Positions 16,056 through 22,137 of a stretch of DNA of 34,051 nucleotides are shown here, one piece after another. The notes beneath the pieces were generated by a model that ran no database searches, had not been told where the DNA came from, and saw only the letters and a program-made list of their open reading frames with translations. The translations under genes were made by a program, and so were the position numbers. Within the stretch, counting starts at the first letter, position 1; each line of letters begins with the position of its first letter. Source of the stretch: Vibrio hibernica (GTDB taxonomy: Bacteria > Pseudomonadota > Gammaproteobacteria > Enterobacterales > Vibrionaceae); assembly GCF_015223435.1 (NCBI RefSeq), contig NZ_VHKO01000028.1, forward strand, positions 1 to 34,051, in the 5' to 3' direction.

Positions 16056-17423
16056 CTATAATTTCACTTCAACCCATATTAGGCGATGGTCGGAAGAGAC
16101 ATCTTTACCGTCCCCATAACGGCCCAAACGCGAGTCATTCATTAAACGATAGCCCACCTGATCAGACGCTGGCCAATAAACACCTGAATCAATAACCGTT
16201 AAGTTAGCCGAAGGCAGAGCATAATCAACGCCTAAGCCAAAAGTGGACGTGATTCGCTGTGGATGAGGATGAGTTGATGATCGCTGCGCAGCAAATTCAG
16301 CGGCACCAAGGCTACTTGGGTAAAGCGTCCCTTGAGTCACCTTTTGATTGAGTAGCGGATCAGCATGCAGCGCTTGCATTATTTCACTGAGCCCATCACC
16401 GGCGACCGGGTCGAGATTTAAATCGCCCATGATGACAAACCTTTCATTGTTAGCTAATCCGCCAGTCTTACCAGCATCATCGTAAAAATAAGGCTGATTT
16501 TGTATGTAATGGTGCCAAAACTGAACTTCTGCAGCGTTTTGTTGCTGATTTTTACCAGGGTCAAAGACCGGGGGCGTCGGGTGAGACATCAGTAAATGGA
16601 TCACTTGATCCCCATCGGCAGTTGGAATCACAATCGGCGCATCCACATGGTTTTTAGACGATAAACGTACCTGTTGCCATTCTGCATCACTATACCAAGC
16701 ATCACCACACACCATGCCTTGAGGAATTTTTTGTGAGCCATCACAGATGGTGATCTTGGGGTTTTCTGCTCCAGCCATATCTTTCCATTTAAAGTGCTGG
16801 AAGGTGCGTGCTTGGCTCGCATCAATTGGGTACTTAGACAGTAAAGCAAACGCGTATTGACCGTGATAAAAACCAAATCCCCAAGCATCGCCCGGTAACT
16901 GACCCTTTTGGCCATTATTATCCAAATCAAATTCACTCAATAGCCCAGTATTGGTGGCGTAGGCTTTAGCAAACGGATAATCAATCGGCTCTAAATCTGG
17001 CTCGCCTCCTGCGCCTTGTCGGCTTTGCGCGACAGACAAATAATTTTTTTGAAAGCCGATCAACGCCGAAGTATCTTCACCAGTACCATCATTATTGAAT
17101 TCCGCCATCATCAATACATCAGGGCGATTATGTTGAATAACCGCCGCGACATTGCGGATCTGGATAACATTTTGCGCTAATGTTTTGTCTTTTTGTTCAA
17201 TCTTGCCCGCTAAGTAAGCTTCAACCAAAGCTTGCTGCTGCGCAGGTTCGACCTGCATTTCAGTCACCAGTTGTGCAAAGGTGTTACGGTCAAAAGAGAG
17301 ATTATAGGTAGCAATTTTAAGCGTTTTTTCAGGTGTTGCCATGATATCGATATCCTGATTACAGCCCACGAGCAGTGCGCTACTGAGCAGCAAAGCGGTC
17401 GGAGCAAGTCGCATTTTTTTCAT
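16056..17423 (-). CDS. Lipoprotein of the endonuclease/exonuclease/phosphatase (EEP) superfamily
   Basis: A 455-residue envelope protein. The signal peptide LAPTALLLSSALLVG ends in the lipobox LLVGC with Cys21 as the lipid-bearing residue. The EEP fold is shown by IATYNLSFDRNTF at the start, MMAEFNNDG (metal-binding Glu), MGDLNLDPVAGDG (the GDxN motif) and a C-terminal SSDHRLIW with the catalytic Asp-His. These are the residues used by DNase I, sphingomyelinases and inositol phosphatases. Length and an exported lipid anchor suggest a phosphodiesterase or nuclease in the periplasm or on the surface. Substrate is undetermined. Two Met codons lie at 17423 and 17414; either could be used. A CRP-like site is about 115 bases upstream. 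Confidence 0.85.
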   Translation of the reverse strand: MKKMRLAPTALLLSSALLVGCNQDIDIMATPEKTLKIATYNLSFDRNTFAQLVTEMQVEPAQQQALVEAYLAGKIEQKDKTLAQNVIQIRNVAAVIQHNRPDVLMMAEFNNDGTGEDTSALIGFQKNYLSVAQSRQGAGGEPDLEPIDYPFAKAYATNTGLLSEFDLDNNGQKGQLPGDAWGFGFYHGQYAFALLSKYPIDASQARTFQHFKWKDMAGAENPKITICDGSQKIPQGMVCGDAWYSDAEWQQVRLSSKNHVDAPIVIPTADGDQVIHLLMSHPTPPVFDPGKNQQQNAAEVQFWHHYIQNQPYFYDDAGKTGGLANNERFVIMGDLNLDPVAGDGLSEIMQALHADPLLNQKVTQGTLYPSSLGAAEFAAQRSSTHPHPQRITSTFGLGVDYALPSANLTVIDSGVYWPASDQVGYRLMNDSRLGRYGDGKDVSSDHRLIWVEVKL

Positions 17424-17787
17424 TATTCACACCATAGAGTAACTGTCCATTCAAAACAAAACCGATTTAAACGATACAGACAGATAAGACACATTGATTC
17501 GTTATCTGAATAGTAAGGATATGCTTACTTGTTGTAAGTGATAAAAATCACACCCAAGGTGTAATAGGTTTCTTGTTTGTGTATTTTTGTGTGACTGGTG
17601 CCAAACTCTGGGTGATGTACTACTTAGGGCAGATCATTGTATTCGAAGGTGTAGCGAGTTGATCCACCGTTTTATTCATTATCACGATGTTTGACTTGAA
17701 GCTCCAATCCAAAATAGGCAAAGTGCGTGAAACCTCTAGCAACGTCTTGATCAGACAAGGCCGACGATAGCGAAAACGGATCTGCTT
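17424..17787. other. 364-base divergent intergenic region
   Basis: No gene seen. It must hold the promoters of the EEP lipoprotein (left) and the SWIM gene (right). Besides the CRP-like site it has a short inverted repeat ACACC-CAA-GGTGT (17550-17562) and moderately AT-rich sequence. A short match at 17695-17703 to one end of the repeat element is too small to call a copy. Confidence 0.6.
17537..17552 (-). promoter_or_regulatory. CRP-binding site candidate
   Basis: AGTGA-TAAAAA-TCACA, nine of ten matches to TGTGA-N6-TCACA. This is the best CRP-like site in the window. It lies 114 bases upstream of the EEP lipoprotein start and 236 upstream of the SWIM gene. Symmetric, so it could serve either; the strand is given for the nearer gene. 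Confidence 0.45.
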
Positions 17788-18292
17788 ATGCCTAATAATT
17801 CCTCTTCTTTCTTTGATTTTACTGCTCTGTTTGCCCTGTGCGAACCGAGCTCATTACAAAAAGGCATGCAGCTCGCGAACAGTGGAGCGGTGCGTAAATT
17901 GACCGTTAATGGTCATACCGCCAATGCCGAAGTAAAAGGTTCTCAGCTTTATCGTGTGCAACTCAATGGTGATCAAACATTATCAAGCTACTGCACTTGC
18001 CCAGCCGCTGAATACCAAGAGATGTGTAAACATGGTGCTGCCGTTGCGTATTGCTTACTTAGCGATTCGCCCATTGATCAAGATTCGTGTTGCTCACGTG
18101 TGTATTGACCGCACCAGTAACCAAGGTTATCAAGAGGCAATTCACTATTTACAACGCGTCGAGCGCTTATTGGCTAAACACCCAGCCGCACTCGCTGATT
18201 TTTATCTCGCGATAACATCACTGGCGGAAACCTACAAATGTAAGCGTAATATGCACAGCTTATTGAAAAAGCATTATCCGAAGCAGGTTTAA
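17788..18292 (+). pseudogene. Broken SWIM zinc-finger protein gene
   Basis: The first frame (17788-18108) gives 106 residues with the SWIM motif YCTCPAAEYQEMCKH (CxCx(n)CxH) near residue 71, a domain that binds nucleic acid or protein. After HGAAVAYCLL it runs into unrelated residues (DSCCSRVY) and stops. From about 18095 a different frame reads RTSNQGYQEAIHYLQRVERLLAKHP, then YLAITSLAETYKCKRNMHSLL, and ends at 18292. That second piece looks like the C-terminal helical part common in SWIM proteins (a Y..xx..TYK.KRN..xLL pattern). Family members are usually longer, so an internal deletion with a frame change is the simplest reading. It could still be expressed as a short SWIM peptide. Confidence 0.6.
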
Positions 18293-18405
18293 GCTGTGGG
18301 TTTTCTATCCCCAAATTCCAAATTAATGAAGGATGCTCGTTCAAGTAGCTCTTTGTTTTTTGTGATAGCATGTTGTAAGCCGTTGCTCTGTTTTTAGGAA
18401 AATCA

Positions 18406-19080
18406 ATGCAGCTACACACATTAGGCAAAGGACGTTTTGAAGCAGAATGGAATCGAGATAAACATCTCATAGAACAAACGATTCGAGATTGTATTTGTGC
18501 ACGTCGCATTTTTTCAGAAAATGAAAAGATATTGACTCAGGGTGAACCAGTAGAAAACCTGTATTTGGTTGATTCAGGAAGAATTTCTATGGGGATAACA
18601 GCAAGAAATGGTAAAATCTTTCTACTTGGTACACTTGAATGCGATCAGCAAGTATTTGGTGAGATGGAGTTCTTTACTGGCTATCGATGCCAGATGGATA
18701 TTGTTCCAGTGGAGCCTGTTGAAGTCGCGATCGTCGATGCTCAAAAACTGCAACGTTGCTTACTTGAACAGCCTCGACTTTCCCTCTATTTTGCTAGCGC
18801 TATTGCGATTGATTACCAAGATACTGTTGAAATTTTATCACGCCGCCTACTGTATCCTATTACCTTTAACCTTGCGTATGACATCTACCACCAGTACTTG
18901 AATGATTTACCCGTTGATGGGTTTCAAAAAAACTATTTGGAAGCCGAGCGTTTTGCAACGTCAGATCGAGTATATCGGCGCGCGGTAAAAAATTTAGAAA
19001 CCCAAGGTCTAATTGCTAAAGAAAAGCACGGATTACGTATTCTTGATTTAGAGAAATTGCGCCAATTTGTTGAAGAATAA
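18406..19080 (+). CDS. YeiL-like Crp/Fnr family transcriptional regulator
   Basis: A 224-residue cytosolic regulator. The cyclic-nucleotide-binding-type jelly roll is clear: RIFSENEKILTQGEPVENLYLVDSGRISMG, FGEMEFFTGY, and VAIVDAQKL. The C-terminus carries a weakly conserved winged helix (ERFATSDRVYRRAVKNLETQGLIAKEKHGLRILD). The overall pattern and length are closest to E. coli YeiL (219), which lies in a nucleoside-related region. Here too it converges with an MFS transporter and DeoD purine nucleoside phosphorylase. RBS TAGGAA precedes ATG 18406. Regulation of the neighbouring nucleoside genes is an inference from position. The effector is unknown. Confidence 0.8.
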   Translation: MQLHTLGKGRFEAEWNRDKHLIEQTIRDCICARRIFSENEKILTQGEPVENLYLVDSGRISMGITARNGKIFLLGTLECDQQVFGEMEFFTGYRCQMDIVPVEPVEVAIVDAQKLQRCLLEQPRLSLYFASAIAIDYQDTVEILSRRLLYPITFNLAYDIYHQYLNDLPVDGFQKNYLEAERFATSDRVYRRAVKNLETQGLIAKEKHGLRILDLEKLRQFVEE

Positions 19081-19085
19081 CCATT

Positions 19086-19223
19086 TATACCCAAATAACT
19101 TGCAGTTGCAGGTTGGTGGCAGGTTGGTGGCAAGTGGGGGGCATCTTCATGAGCATAGACAGACTGTATGATAGGGGAATAAACGTAGCCAACACTGCTG
19201 CAGCTTCAAGTAAGAAGGGGGTA
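19086..19223 (-). repeat. About 130-bp imperfect inverted-repeat element, copy 2 (opposite orientation)
   Basis: Reads as the reverse complement of the element at 15890-16017: it begins TATACCCAAATAACTTGCAG and ends near GCTTCAAGTAAGAAGGGGGTA. The interior shares ACGTAGCCAAC and CATGAGCATAG with copy 1 on the opposite strand. It carries an extra tandem duplication, AGGTTGGTGGC twice in a row (19110-19120 and 19121-19131), which makes it about ten bases longer. Its right end is degenerate. It sits in the 3' region between the convergent YeiL-like and MFS genes. Confidence 0.75.
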
Positions 19224-19247
19224 GTTATCGTTATCTTTTCAAAAAAG

Positions 19248-19279
19248 ACAAAAGCCTGCATTGTACAGGCTTTTGTTTG
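19248..19279 (-). terminator. Bidirectional terminator between the YeiL-like and MFS genes
   Basis: ACAAAAGCCTG (19248-19258) and CAGGCTTTTGT (19266-19276) form a perfect 11-bp stem with a 7-base loop. T follows on the plus side, and TCTTTTTTG follows on the minus side. It ends the deoD-MFS operon 13 bases after the MFS stop, and probably the YeiL-like gene as well. Confidence 0.85.
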
Positions 19280-19291
19280 ATTCGACGTTGC

Positions 19292-20467
19292 TTAAGTCGA
19301 TTGAATCTGTTTTTGTGCGGCTGTTGTAAACTTCGTTGAAGTTAATAGCATCACAACAATCACACCATAGATAACAGGGATAGCATACATCACCGTTTGC
19401 AGGCCGACGACACTTTCCATTAACGAACTGATTGCAGGGCTAAACATCGCACCGGCACTACCGCTGATTAATATATAAGAAACGTTCTTGCTGGTCGCAT
19501 TACGTACAAATGATACACCGTAAGCAATAAATGCATTGTAAAGTGCTGCGCAGGCGAATCCGTATCCATAGGTTAGATAAGATAACCATTCTAGTTTATT
19601 GGTCGTTACGATAACAAAAGTAATGAGCATGGCCACAGAGATGATCGTCAGCAAGAACGTTTGAATTTTCATGCGTGAAACAATGATGGTAGAAACCAGT
19701 GCACCGATAAGTGCGGCCGACCAATATTGGGTGATAATATTACCTGCTTGTTCGAACGGAATATCGAATTTCTCTTTTACGAACATCGGAGCCCATGTTA
19801 GGAACGTGTATAGCGCCAGCATGCCAAGGAACAAACCTACCCCACCGCTAATGATGCCAAAATTCCATTCTGATTTCGCTTCTTGTTCAGTACCACTTTC
19901 GCTATCGCATTGATTAAAGTTTGTTAGCAGTGCGACAAACATGGTGGCCAGTGCGACCATACCTACACTGAGGTAACTAATACTCCAGCTCATTGCGTTG
20001 GTTAATGCATAAGTAGTGAGCAAGGGAAAAACTACACCGGCAATATTAAAGGTTGCGTCTTGAACAACCAACATGGTGCTTTGGATTTTATCCTTCCACA
20101 CCGAAACAACGATAGTTCCCGCAATACATAGACCAACCCCTCCGCAAAAGCCTATCAGTGTCATGCATAGCATGACGATAAATAGCGATGGTGCGAGATA
20201 TAAACAGAGGGCTGATACTGCAATAGTACCGTAACATAGAACGGTAATACGTTTGATGCCGATTCTTTCAATTAGCAAAAAAGCTGCAATAGTACCAGCG
20301 AGTGCACCCCCATTTAATAACGAGAAAATGGAGGCGACTTCATTAACGTTTGCGCCAAATGTATTAGCAATCGGCTCGACCAGCATGCCAAATTGGGTAG
20401 CAAAGCCAGCCATAATAAAGTTAGCGAGAAAACTGATAGCGGTGAGTGTTATTTTATTATTCATCAT
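19292..20467 (-). CDS. MFS transporter, TsgA-like
   Basis: A 391-residue transporter with twelve hydrophobic segments and a charged central loop (NQCDSESGTEQEAKSE) at about residues 205-220. The start MNNKITLTAISFLANFIMAGFAT and the later GFCGGVGLCIAGTIVVSV and SAALIGALVSTIIVSRMK resemble TsgA of enterics (393 residues). Its upstream neighbour deoD, 93 bases away on the same strand, makes a nucleoside or purine permease plausible. In that gap GGCCA-aataagc-TGGCC may form a small hairpin. Two Met codons overlap at 20467 and 20464; GGAG stands just upstream. MFS identity is firm. TsgA resemblance is fair. The substrate is a guess from context. Confidence 0.82.
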   Translation of the reverse strand: MMNNKITLTAISFLANFIMAGFATQFGMLVEPIANTFGANVNEVASIFSLLNGGALAGTIAAFLLIERIGIKRITVLCYGTIAVSALCLYLAPSLFIVMLCMTLIGFCGGVGLCIAGTIVVSVWKDKIQSTMLVVQDATFNIAGVVFPLLTTYALTNAMSWSISYLSVGMVALATMFVALLTNFNQCDSESGTEQEAKSEWNFGIISGGVGLFLGMLALYTFLTWAPMFVKEKFDIPFEQAGNIITQYWSAALIGALVSTIIVSRMKIQTFLLTIISVAMLITFVIVTTNKLEWLSYLTYGYGFACAALYNAFIAYGVSFVRNATSKNVSYILISGSAGAMFSPAISSLMESVVGLQTVMYAIPVIYGVIVVMLLTSTKFTTAAQKQIQST

Positions 20468-20560
20468 TCACTCCAAGGGCTTGTAGGATAAATATTATTA
20501 GAATAGGTGAAGGCCAAATAAGCTGGCCCTCTTAATAAGGTTTTCAATACGGTACAAAGG

Positions 20561-21268
20561 TTAAGATTGGATAGCCGTTTCTAGTGCGATTTCAATCATG
20601 TTATTAAATGAGAGTTGGCGCTCTTCTGCGGTCGTTTCCTCACCGGTAATACAGTGATCAGATACGGTCAGTATAGCCAGAGACTCAATACCAAACTGGT
20701 GTGCTAAGCCATATAAGCCTGCCACCTCCATATCGATACCTAATACCCCAAAACGTTCGAGGGCAGGAATTAATTCGGCATCGGGATCGTAGTAAAGATC
20801 GCCAGTAAACACGTTACCTACTTTGACATGAATACCTTTTTCTTTCGCGGATAGATAAGCATTGTGTAGTAGTTCAAACGTCGCCGATGTTGCCATGTGA
20901 TAACCATTACAGCGCTTTGAATTAGTGGGTGAATCGGTGCCAGCCGCTTGAGCAAGGATAACGTCGCGCATTTGCACATCTTTTTGGGTTGCACCCACAC
21001 TGCCTATTCGAATAATCCGTTTAACACCGAAGTCGTTAATCAGCTCATGGCCGTAAAGCACCATCGACGGGATCCCCATACCATGTCCCATCACTGAAAT
21101 ACGCTGCCCTTTATAACAACCGGTGTAGCCCAACATATTACGGATATCAGTAACCAGCTTGGCATCGTCTAAGTAAGTTTCTGCAATGTATTTTGCGCGT
21201 AGTGGATCACCAGGCATGATAACGGTGGAAGCAAAATCATCTGCAGAACCTGCGATATGTGCAGTCAT
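20561..21268 (-). CDS. deoD: Purine nucleoside phosphorylase, DeoD type
   Basis: A 235-residue cytosolic enzyme, the usual size, that splits purine (deoxy)nucleosides with phosphate to base plus (deoxy)ribose-1-phosphate. Family motifs: MPGDPLRAKYIAETYL (phosphate loop), MGHGMGIPSMVLYGHELI, RIGSVGATQ, GDLYYDPDAELIPALERFGVLGIDMEVAGLYGLA (the MEVAGLY sugar/base site) and LTVSDHCITGEETTAEER (catalytic Asp in SDH). GAGGAGAAC precedes the start. It leads an operon with an MFS transporter. The upstream 142 bases to the displaced peptidase terminator contain GGAC-aaaa-GTCC at 21330-21341, a possible operator. Confidence 0.95.
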   Translation of the reverse strand: MTAHIAGSADDFASTVIMPGDPLRAKYIAETYLDDAKLVTDIRNMLGYTGCYKGQRISVMGHGMGIPSMVLYGHELINDFGVKRIIRIGSVGATQKDVQMRDVILAQAAGTDSPTNSKRCNGYHMATSATFELLHNAYLSAKEKGIHVKVGNVFTGDLYYDPDAELIPALERFGVLGIDMEVAGLYGLAHQFGIESLAILTVSDHCITGEETTAEERQLSFNNMIEIALETAIQS

Positions 21269-21410
21269 AGTGTTCTCCTCTTTTATTCTGATGGCATCAT
21301 CATAATGAGGAAGAGTGCGAAATATTCAGGACAAAAGTCCGGTTTTAAAGTCTAGCACCACAAAATTTAAACGTTGTTTAAGCGTGTCTTATCCACACAG
21401 AAAGTTAAGG

Positions 21411-21430
21411 ATGCGGGGCTTCCCCCGCAT
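21411..21430 (-). terminator. GC-rich hairpin, probable native terminator of the M3 peptidase gene
   Basis: ATGCGGGG-CTTC-CCCCGCAT, an 8-bp perfect stem with a 4-base loop. It has no T-run, only CCTTAACTTTC on the minus strand. It directly abuts the right end of the integron cassette, and on cassette removal would stand two bases after the M3 peptidase stop codon. Confidence 0.55.
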
Positions 21431-21510
21431 TCTAACGTCCGCTTAAGGGGTAGCCAACGCATAGTAAAAATGCCACGCGTTGGCTGTCCCTCTTGAAGCG
21501 TTTGCTGTTT
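21431..21510 (-). other. attC recombination site of the superintegron (VCR) type
   Basis: On the minus strand the site reads CGCTTCAAGAGGGACAGCC ... GGCTACCCCTTAAGCGGACG then GTTAGA. CGCTT pairs with AAGCG, with an extrahelical C next to AAG/CTT and GGG/CCC, then AGCCAACGC with GCGTTGGCT (21452-21460 and 21477-21485) around a 16-base loop. Compare the VCR of Vibrio cholerae: CGCCTCAAGAGGGAC ... CCCCTTAGGCGGGCGTT. The GTT cleavage triplet is at 21434-21436. A folded attC with extrahelical bases is exactly what IntI recognises. It follows the toxin stop codon by about ten bases. Confidence 0.85.
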
Positions 21511-21519
21511 TTACCAAAC

Positions 21520-21822
21520 CTACGGTTTCGTTAGCATTAACCGACGCAAATCTCGCTCCGCACGCATAACAAAAAGAATACGAACCTTTTCATCATCATA
21601 CTTGTAGAAAACACGACACGGATTTACAACGACTTCACGATAATTGAGGTGTTCTAGTTCTGGTGGGACGCGTCCAGACTCTGGAAAACCGGCCAAACGT
21701 TCAACTTTTGTAAAAACGGTTTGCACCAGTTGTTTAGCAGCCACGACATTTTCAAGTGCGATGTATTCAGCAATATCATTCAGATCGGATAGAGCTGGCT
21801 CCGTCCAAATTATTTCAACCAT
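21520..21822 (-). CDS. ParE/RelE superfamily toxin
   Basis: A 100-residue small basic protein. The start VEIIWTEPALSDLNDIAEYIALEN is typical of ParE/RelE, with YREVVVNPCRVFYKYDDEKVRILFVMRAERDLRRL covering the usual central beta strands and C-terminal helix. Members poison DNA gyrase (ParE) or cut mRNA on the ribosome (RelE); the sequence alone does not tell which. The gene starts 13 bases inside the antitoxin gene on the same strand, in the order antitoxin then toxin. Its stop is ten bases before the attC. Very similar pairs are common in Vibrio superintegrons. Confidence 0.85.
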   Translation of the reverse strand: MVEIIWTEPALSDLNDIAEYIALENVVAAKQLVQTVFTKVERLAGFPESGRVPPELEHLNYREVVVNPCRVFYKYDDEKVRILFVMRAERDLRRLMLTKP

Positions 21823-22067
21823 TTTGACATTCTGTCCTTAGCATCTTGATGGCTGACCACTTTGCCATCCGCTAGAGCTCGTTCGCCACGAGCAATGCCT
21901 TCGAGGAGCGCTAAACGATTTTGCATAAATTCATAATCATCTACATCAATAAGGTAAGCCGACGGCTTTCCGTGCTCAGTTATCAATACTGGCTCTTTCG
22001 TATCATGAAGATCGGCAAGGATTTTAGTGGCCTGACGTTTTAGTGACGTCACGAGTTCTACTTTCAT
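21810..22067 (-). CDS. Phd/YefM-type antitoxin
   Basis: An 85-residue protein. The N-terminus VELVTSLKRQATKILADLHDTKEPVLITEHGKPSAYLIDVDDYE is the Phd/YefM fold, which dimerises and binds DNA. The remaining helical C-terminus (LLEGIARGERALADGK, KDRMSKWLK) should wrap the toxin. First gene of the cassette, overlapping the toxin by 13 bases. It likely represses its own promoter through the inverted repeat 26 bases upstream. CTTTGGAGCAGCTC upstream of the start provides a GGAG ribosome site. Confidence 0.87.
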   Translation of the reverse strand: MKVELVTSLKRQATKILADLHDTKEPVLITEHGKPSAYLIDVDDYEFMQNRLALLEGIARGERALADGKVVSHQDAKDRMSKWLK

Positions 22068-22092
22068 TTGAGCTGCTCCAAAGAAACACTAA

Positions 22093-22112
22093 AGTGATAC
22101 TATTCTATCACT
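22093..22112 (-). promoter_or_regulatory. Operator candidate of the toxin-antitoxin cassette
   Basis: AGTGATA-N6-TATCACT, a perfect 7-bp inverted repeat just upstream of the antitoxin gene and inside the cassette. The spacer region on the minus strand (GATAGAATAG) can serve as a -10 box. Autoregulation at such sites is the rule for Phd/YefM antitoxins. Confidence 0.6.
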
Positions 22113-22137
22113 CTGAGCATAGCAAGTTTTCAAACGG

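Noticed and set aside
17695..17703. ACTTGAAGC resembling one end of the 130-bp repeat element
   Set aside because: The match covers only about ten bases and lacks the TATACCC end and the rest of the element.
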